A DNA stretch of 10,120 nucleotides, from assembly GCA_937923585.1 (NCBI GenBank), contig CALDSM010000601.1, forward strand, positions 1-10,120. Reading direction: 5' to 3'. Below the pieces are notes generated by a model. That model worked only from the letters and a program-made list of their open reading frames with translations, made no database searches and had not been told where the DNA came from. The stretch is from an uncultured bacterium (lineage in GTDB: Bacteria; Hydrogenedentota; Hydrogenedentia; Hydrogenedentales; CAITNO01). Each line of letters begins with the position of its first letter. The stretch's first letter is position 1. The position numbers and the translations under genes are program-made. This document shows positions 7,360-10,120 of the stretch, one piece after another.

Positions 7360-7788
7360 CTATTTCCCTTTGCGGAACAGCGACGCGATTTCAGGGTCGG
7401 TTTCGGCGGCTTCGCGGAGTTTTTCGAGTGCGCGGTGCAGGCCGCGGTGTACGGAGGAGGGGGTGGTTCCCGTGCGGGCGGCGGCCTCGCGGTGGCTGAG
7501 CCCCTCGAAGAAGTGCAGTTCGATGCAGCGGCGCTCGTTTTCGCTCAGCCTGCGCCGCAGGGTCTCGCGCACCCACGCGATCAGAATCCGCTTGCGCTCG
7601 CCCCGGGCCAGCGCCCGTTCCACTTCTTCCCGGGTTTCATGCCAGGGCCCGGCCGATTCGGGCAGGTCGGCCAACGCCTCGGGCGGAACACTGATCGTGA
7701 TCCGGATGGTCCGCGTGTCTCTCGATCCTTCCTCCGCGTCGCTCTGGACGATGGCGAGCCTTCTTTCAAACGCATTCCTGTTGCACAT
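7360..7788 (-). CDS. Small sigma-70 region 4-like DNA-binding protein
   Basis: The product is 142 residues. The C-terminal half contains a sigma-70 region 4-like helix-turn-helix: LSENERRCIELHFFEGLSHR (81-100) followed by EAAARTGTTPSSVHRGLHRALEKLR (101-125), as in extracytoplasmic-function sigma factors. There is no recognisable region 2 for binding the -10 element. The N-terminal half (1-75) is charged, with a short beta-prone stretch TIRITISVPPEAL (27-39) and a helical Arg/Glu-rich segment, and I do not recognise it. It may be a transcription regulator with a sigma-4 fold rather than a complete sigma factor. The ATG at 7788 is favoured by GGAGG 9 bases upstream; the frame extends further upstream but that part looks non-coding. 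It lies upstream of ybaB on the same strand and divergent from the YqeY gene. Targets are unknown. Confidence 0.8.
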   Translation of the reverse strand: MCNRNAFERRLAIVQSDAEEGSRDTRTIRITISVPPEALADLPESAGPWHETREEVERALARGERKRILIAWVRETLRRRLSENERRCIELHFFEGLSHREAAARTGTTPSSVHRGLHRALEKLREAAETDPEIASLFRKGK

Positions 7789-7843
7789 GGATGGCTTCCT
7801 CCGTGGTTGCGGGGTGACGGCACCGGGCGGGTTGCGGATGCCG

Positions 7844-7891
7844 CCGCGCCAAGCGCCGCTTTCCCCTGAAAGCGCGGCCATCTTGGCGCGG
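7844..7891. repeat. 48-base imperfect palindrome between divergent genes
   Basis: CCGCGCCAAG (7844-7853) pairs exactly with CTTGGCGCGG (7882-7891). Inside it, GCCG pairs with CGGC and CTTTC (7859-7863) pairs with GAAAG (7868-7872), around a CCCT loop with small bulges. The total is about 19 paired bases. No T-run follows on either strand, so a terminator is unlikely. It lies in the 300-base gap 7789-8088 between the sigma-4-like gene and yqeY, possibly in the leader of the former. Otherwise that gap holds only a 10-base palindrome (AAAGTACTTT, 7902-7911) and a weak promoter candidate. Confidence 0.7.
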
Positions 7892-8028
7892 GGGACGGGG
7901 AAAAGTACTTTGCGAATGGTGATGCGGGGCTTTGATCTTTCTGCGATTTGCGCGGATGGGACGCGAGGCGCGGCGAAGTCCGTGCGAAGGACGGGCAAAG
8001 GACGAAGAACCGGTCCTCCGGCGCCGTT

Positions 8029-8058
8029 TTGCGCCGTGCCGACCCCGCCGGGTAGCAT
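8029..8058 (+). promoter_or_regulatory. Weak candidate promoter for the YqeY gene
   Basis: TTGCGC (8029-8034) and TAGCAT (8053-8058) are 18 bases apart, about 30 bases before the start codon. Matches to the sigma-70 consensus are three and four of six. It is suggestive only. Confidence 0.25.
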
Positions 8059-8088
8059 AGAGTCACAGTCAACCACGGGAGATCAGCC

Positions 8089-8535
8089 ATGAAGCTCGCA
8101 GAACAGATTCAGGAAGGCATCAAGCAGGCCACCAAGGACAGGCAGCATCTGCGGCTGGAAACGCTGCGGATGGCGAAGGCGGCCATCCTGCTGAAGGAAA
8201 AGGAGTCCCCGCACGAGAACGGCGTTTCCGACGAGGAAGTCGTCGCGGCGCTGCGCGCGGAGGTGAAGAAACGCCAGCAGAGCATGGAGACCTACAAGCA
8301 GGTGAACCGTCCCGAAATGGTGGAGCAGCTTGAGGGCGAAATCGCCGTGCTGGAGGAGTTTCTGCCGAAACAGCTTTCCGAAGCCGACCTGGAGGCCAAG
8401 GTGCACGCCTATCTGGCGGAGCACCCCGAGGTGAACCACGCGGGCAAACTCACCGGCGCGCTGAAAAAGGAACTGGGCGATTTGGCCGACGGCAAGGCGC
8501 TGATGGACGTGTGCAAGCGGGTGCTGGGCCAGTGA
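8089..8535 (+). CDS. yqeY: GatB/YqeY domain-containing protein
   Basis: This 148-residue protein matches the YqeY family. Features include the N-terminal helical region with DRQHLRLETLRMAKAAI (17-33), a DEEVVAALRAEVKKRQQSME stretch (48-67), EIAVLEEFLPKQLSEADL (83-100), and a C-terminal three-helix domain with GKLTGALKKELG. The C-terminal part resembles the tail domain of GatB, the amidotransferase subunit that recognises tRNA. YqeY itself is a stand-alone protein of uncertain function, possibly tRNA-related. Length is typical for the family. A GGGAG ribosome site lies 7 bases before the ATG. It stands alone as a monocistronic gene: divergent from the sigma-4-like gene and followed by a terminator-like hairpin. 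Confidence 0.93.
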   Translation: MKLAEQIQEGIKQATKDRQHLRLETLRMAKAAILLKEKESPHENGVSDEEVVAALRAEVKKRQQSMETYKQVNRPEMVEQLEGEIAVLEEFLPKQLSEADLEAKVHAYLAEHPEVNHAGKLTGALKKELGDLADGKALMDVCKRVLGQ

Positions 8536-8536
8536 C

Positions 8537-8585
8537 ATCTTTCGACCGAAGGCCGGAAGATATCTTGCTCTTGCTCTTAATCTTA
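8537..8585 (+). terminator. Hairpin plus T-rich tail after yqeY
   Basis: Starting one base after the TGA, an 8-bp outer stem (8537-8544 with 8554-8561, including one G-T pair), one A-C mismatch, two more G-C pairs and a GAA loop form a stable hairpin. It is followed by ATCTTGCTCTTGCTCTTAATC, which is T-rich but interrupted. This is a plausible intrinsic terminator, though the tail is weaker than usual. Confidence 0.6.
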
Positions 8586-8634
8586 CGCTGACTTTTGAAA
8601 ATCGAACAATCCTGTCGACAAGCGCGCTCACGTC

Positions 8635-8731
8635 TTCCGTCATTCCCGCGCAGGCGGGAATCCAGAAACACGCGCGCAGGACTGAGCCTTTGAAAAGTCC
8701 TTGGATTCCCGCCTTCGCGGGAATGACGGAA
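8635..8731. repeat. REPIN/MITE-like doublet of the ATTCCCGC..GCGGGAAT type
   Basis: The left unit (8637-8665) and right unit (8700-8729) are nearly exact inverted copies, differing by one central substitution and one extra A. They are separated by 34 bases. Each unit is itself a hairpin: ATTCCCGC pairs with GCGGGAAT. Similarity extends to TTCCGTC on the left and GACGGAA on the right, so the whole 97 bases can fold as one long hairpin or as two small ones. ATTCCC-N8-GGGAAT units are known as dRS3 repeats in Neisseria, and similar units are spread in many other genomes. Paired inverted REP units are called REPINs and are moved by RAYT (Y1) transposases. No transposase is present here. Confidence 0.85.
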
Positions 8732-8773
8732 ACCCCCTTTCCGCTCTTTGGTATTGAAACCAAACAGGCACAT

Positions 8774-8822
8774 TTCCTGTCTGTCTGATCGAGTCATGAA
8801 CTTCGGCAAAGGAAGACAGGAA
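8774..8822 (+). promoter_or_regulatory. Inverted repeat covering the ribosome binding site of the phosphodiesterase gene
   Basis: TTCCTGTCT (8774-8782) is exactly complementary to AGACAGGAA (8814-8822), which contains the purine-rich region directly before the ATG at 8824. The 31-base loop contains a second, uncovered AAAGGA site (8808-8813). If transcribed, a 9-bp helix could mask one ribosome site. A further 6-bp inverted repeat, TTTGGT/ACCAAA, lies just upstream (8747-8764). A regulatory role is inferred, not shown. Confidence 0.4.
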
Positions 8823-8823
8823 C

Positions 8824-9729
8824 ATGAAGGCTACGGGCATAAAAAGCGCGGCGCTGTTCGCCGTTGTCGCTGGCATTGCGGTATCCACCCTTGCCGCGGA
8901 GCCAGCCGGGGACGGTGTGCCGGTGCGCATGCTCACCTGGAACATCCAGATGCTCCCCACGCTGGCGGACGCCTATTCGGAATCCCTGCAGAAGATGCAG
9001 GTCGAGCGGCTGCCGTGGATCATCGAATTCCTTGGCAAGGCCGACTATGATGTGGTCTGCCTGCAGGAGGTGCTTGATCCGGTTCTCACACCCACGATCA
9101 TCGAGGGACTGAAGAAGACCTACCCGCACATCGTCGAGCCGCAAAAGGAACCGGGCGTCCTGCTCAGCAGCGGTGTCATGTTCGCCGCAAAGTTCCCGAT
9201 CAGGCTCGTCGCGTTCGCGTGCTACAAGAACGCGGCCAGCGAGGACGCATTGGCCTCCAAGGGCCTCACGCTGGTCGAGGGCGAGAAGGACGGCGTGAAA
9301 TTCCAGATGGCCGGCACGCATTTGCAGGCCGGACACCAGGAGGTCCGCAGCCTCCAGTATGCCGAGATGGGAGACCGCGTGCTGCGGCCAAACCGCCGCC
9401 CCGGCGTTCCGCAGTTCCTCATGGGCGACTTCAACACCGGCCGCGAAGGGAATGACCGGGAATACTACAGGGCACTCCTCAAGGCCACAGACATGTCTGA
9501 TGCCCCCATGGATGATCCCGTGCCCTACAGCGTGGACAACACGAACAGTTGGAAACGCGGCCAGAAGAACCCCGAACTGATTGACTACGTCCTGTTCAAC
9601 CCCTGCGGCACCGGGTCCACGCTTGCGCGTCTAACCATTCAGCGTCCCCGCCACACCATGGACAACGGACGGGTGGTTGACCTAGCGGACCATTACGGGG
9701 TGGTTGGGTATGCCGTGGTGAAGAACTGA
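8824..9729 (+). CDS. Secreted sphingomyelinase-like phosphodiesterase (EEP superfamily)
   Basis: This 301-residue protein has a signal peptide (residues 1-25, ending STLAA) and a full endonuclease/exonuclease/phosphatase fold. Metal-binding and catalytic motifs are all present: LTWNIQMLP with Asn40, LQEV with Glu82, AGTHLQAG with His166, MGDFNT with Asp202 and Asn204, IDYVL with Asp254, and ADHYGV with Asp289 and His290. The stretch SEDALASKGLTLVE (139-152) before GTHLQA resembles the DALANKG/GTHLQA block of bacterial neutral sphingomyelinases (sphingomyelin to ceramide plus phosphocholine), rather than DNA-repair nucleases. Substrate could instead be another phosphodiester such as a phospholipid or extracellular nucleic acid. 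It is smaller than many secreted sphingomyelinases, and I see no obvious hydrophobic beta-hairpin for membrane binding. It appears monocistronic. Confidence 0.88.
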   Translation: MKATGIKSAALFAVVAGIAVSTLAAEPAGDGVPVRMLTWNIQMLPTLADAYSESLQKMQVERLPWIIEFLGKADYDVVCLQEVLDPVLTPTIIEGLKKTYPHIVEPQKEPGVLLSSGVMFAAKFPIRLVAFACYKNAASEDALASKGLTLVEGEKDGVKFQMAGTHLQAGHQEVRSLQYAEMGDRVLRPNRRPGVPQFLMGDFNTGREGNDREYYRALLKATDMSDAPMDDPVPYSVDNTNSWKRGQKNPELIDYVLFNPCGTGSTLARLTIQRPRHTMDNGRVVDLADHYGVVGYAVVKN

Positions 9730-9738
9730 GCGTACGCT

Positions 9739-9815
9739 CTCCTGGGCACGCCAATCTCCCGATTGGCCTCGGGAGGAAAGCCAAAAGCCAATCGGGAGAT
9801 TGGCGTGCCCAGGAG
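9739..9815. repeat. Perfect 29-bp inverted repeat between convergent genes
   Basis: Bases 9739-9767 and 9787-9815 are exact inverted copies (29 of 29) around a 19-base spacer. Each arm contains its own hairpin: GCCAATC and GATTGGC around TCCC (9750-9767) or GGGA (9787-9804). This two-level symmetry is that of a REP doublet, but the sequence family differs from the element at 8635-8731. It lies between the 3' ends of two convergent genes and could also act as a bidirectional transcription stop; TGTCTGTTTT follows on the plus side (9821-9830). A 12-base palindrome, GAGCGTACGCTC (9728-9739), overlaps the upstream stop codon and the first base of the left arm. Confidence 0.88.
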
Positions 9816-9833
9816 GGGCATGTCTGTTTTACG

Positions 9834-10073
9834 CTATGGCGTGAGTCGTATCATGGCGCACTTGCGTTGCAGGGGGACGGTGATTCGCATTTCGGGCTCG
9901 ACTTCCACCGCGCCCAAATCCATCCAATTCTTTTCGCCCGGGTAGATCGCCTCGACGAGCAGCTTCTTCGTTCCATCCTTCACCGGCAACCCGCGCAGGA
10001 TTGCCGTTACTGCCGTTGCATCCCCCCCAAACGTCACCGGCATTACGAAGCCGCCGGCCACCTCGAACAGGTT
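9834..10073 (-). CDS. C-terminal fragment of an unrecognised protein
   Basis: About 79 residues precede a TAG stop at 9834-9836. The fragment enters from the right edge of the insert, so the N-terminal portion is missing. The apparent GTG start further right lies in adapter sequence and yields an artificial MLFRS leader; it is not a real start. The visible part, for example LLVEAIYPGEKNWMDLGAVE and EPEMRITVPLQRKCAMIRL, is rich in alternating hydrophobic residues and looks like a beta-sandwich end. Such ends are frequent in secreted glycosidases and related enzymes, but no motif allows a family assignment. It converges on the phosphodiesterase gene. Confidence 0.6.
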   Translation of the reverse strand, partial: NLFEVAGGFVMPVTFGGDATAVTAILRGLPVKDGTKKLLVEAIYPGEKNWMDLGAVEVEPEMRITVPLQRKCAMIRLTP

Positions 10074-10120
10074 AGATCGGAAGAGCACACGTCTGAACTC
10101 CAGTCACGATCAGATCTCGT
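10074..10120 (+). other. Illumina TruSeq indexed adapter (artefact)
   Basis: From 10074 the sequence begins AGATCGGAAGAGC, continues through the TruSeq read-2 adapter to 10107, then index GATCAG (10108-10113) and ATCTCGT. This is library sequence. The insert ends at 10073. Confidence 0.98.

Noticed and set aside
5227..7869. An 880-codon open frame on the plus strand
   Set aside because: It is antisense to rsmB, fmt, ybaB and the sigma-4-like gene, which all have clear family motifs. Long antisense frames are expected in GC-rich coding DNA, and its translation is Arg/His-rich with no domain.
7789..8076. N-terminal extension of the sigma-4-like protein
   Set aside because: The upstream in-frame part lacks family similarity, is Pro/Arg-rich, and crosses a strong palindrome. 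The ATG at 7788 has a good ribosome site.
8635..8731. Possible CRISPR repeats
   Set aside because: There are only two units, in inverted orientation and without regular spacers; this is a REP-type doublet.
8083..8763. A 226-codon minus-strand frame over yqeY
   Set aside because: It is antisense to the well-supported YqeY gene and runs through the repeat doublet.
10074..10088. GTG start codon for the rightmost minus-strand gene
   Set aside because: The codon and the MLFRS leader come from adapter sequence, so the gene is really open at the insert edge.
1..10120. A defence, toxin-antitoxin or mobile system
   Set aside because: No transposase, integrase, nuclease-helicase, reverse transcriptase or toxin-antitoxin pair is visible. 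Apart from the repeats, the genes are housekeeping or secreted enzymes.

Overview
This window is one sequenced fragment with library adapters still attached at both ends. Positions 1-43 are Illumina TruSeq universal adapter and 10074-10120 are the indexed adapter (index GATCAG). The biological insert is 44-10073 (10,030 bases), a size typical of synthetic long reads. Both outermost genes are cut by the fragment ends, and any protein reading into the adapters is artificial.

The DNA is GC-rich, with very high GC at third codon positions and long spurious antisense frames. The content suggests a Gram-negative-type bacterium with secreted polysaccharide-degrading enzymes and a chromosomal housekeeping core. 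The secreted beta-helix N-terminus and secreted GH36 enzyme resemble proteins common in environmental Planctomycetes, Lentisphaerae and Hydrogenedentes-like lineages. That placement is a guess and cannot be settled from this sequence.

Layout: 44-7788 is entirely on the minus strand. In transcription order it holds a small sigma-region-4-like DNA-binding protein (7360-7788), then a candidate promoter and a tight run ybaB - fmt - rsmB - PASTA-repeat membrane protein - rpe - GH36 alpha-galactosidase - beta-helix protein (5' part only). ybaB/fmt are 2 bases apart, fmt/rsmB abut exactly, and rsmB/PASTA appear to overlap. The fmt-rsmB-PASTA-rpe core matches a conserved bacterial order in which a PASTA-containing Ser/Thr kinase often occupies the PASTA slot. 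Here the PASTA protein has no kinase domain. The two secreted carbohydrate-related proteins appear to be lineage-specific additions at the 3' end. Between them lies a 9-codon vestige resembling the C-terminus of the GH36 gene.

From 8089 rightward the genes are on the plus strand: a GatB/YqeY-domain protein with a terminator-like hairpin, then a secreted sphingomyelinase-like phosphodiesterase (8824-9729). A minus-strand gene fragment (9834-10073) converges on it. The intergenic spaces of this right part are rich in inverted repeats: a 48-base imperfect palindrome, a REPIN-like doublet, a hairpin covering a ribosome binding site, and a perfect 29-bp inverted repeat between convergent genes.

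I found no CRISPR array, tRNA, rRNA, transposase, phage gene, toxin-antitoxin pair or recognisable defence system. The most notable items are the adapter ends, the repeat elements, the kinase-less PASTA cluster with its deep overlap, and the paralogue vestige.
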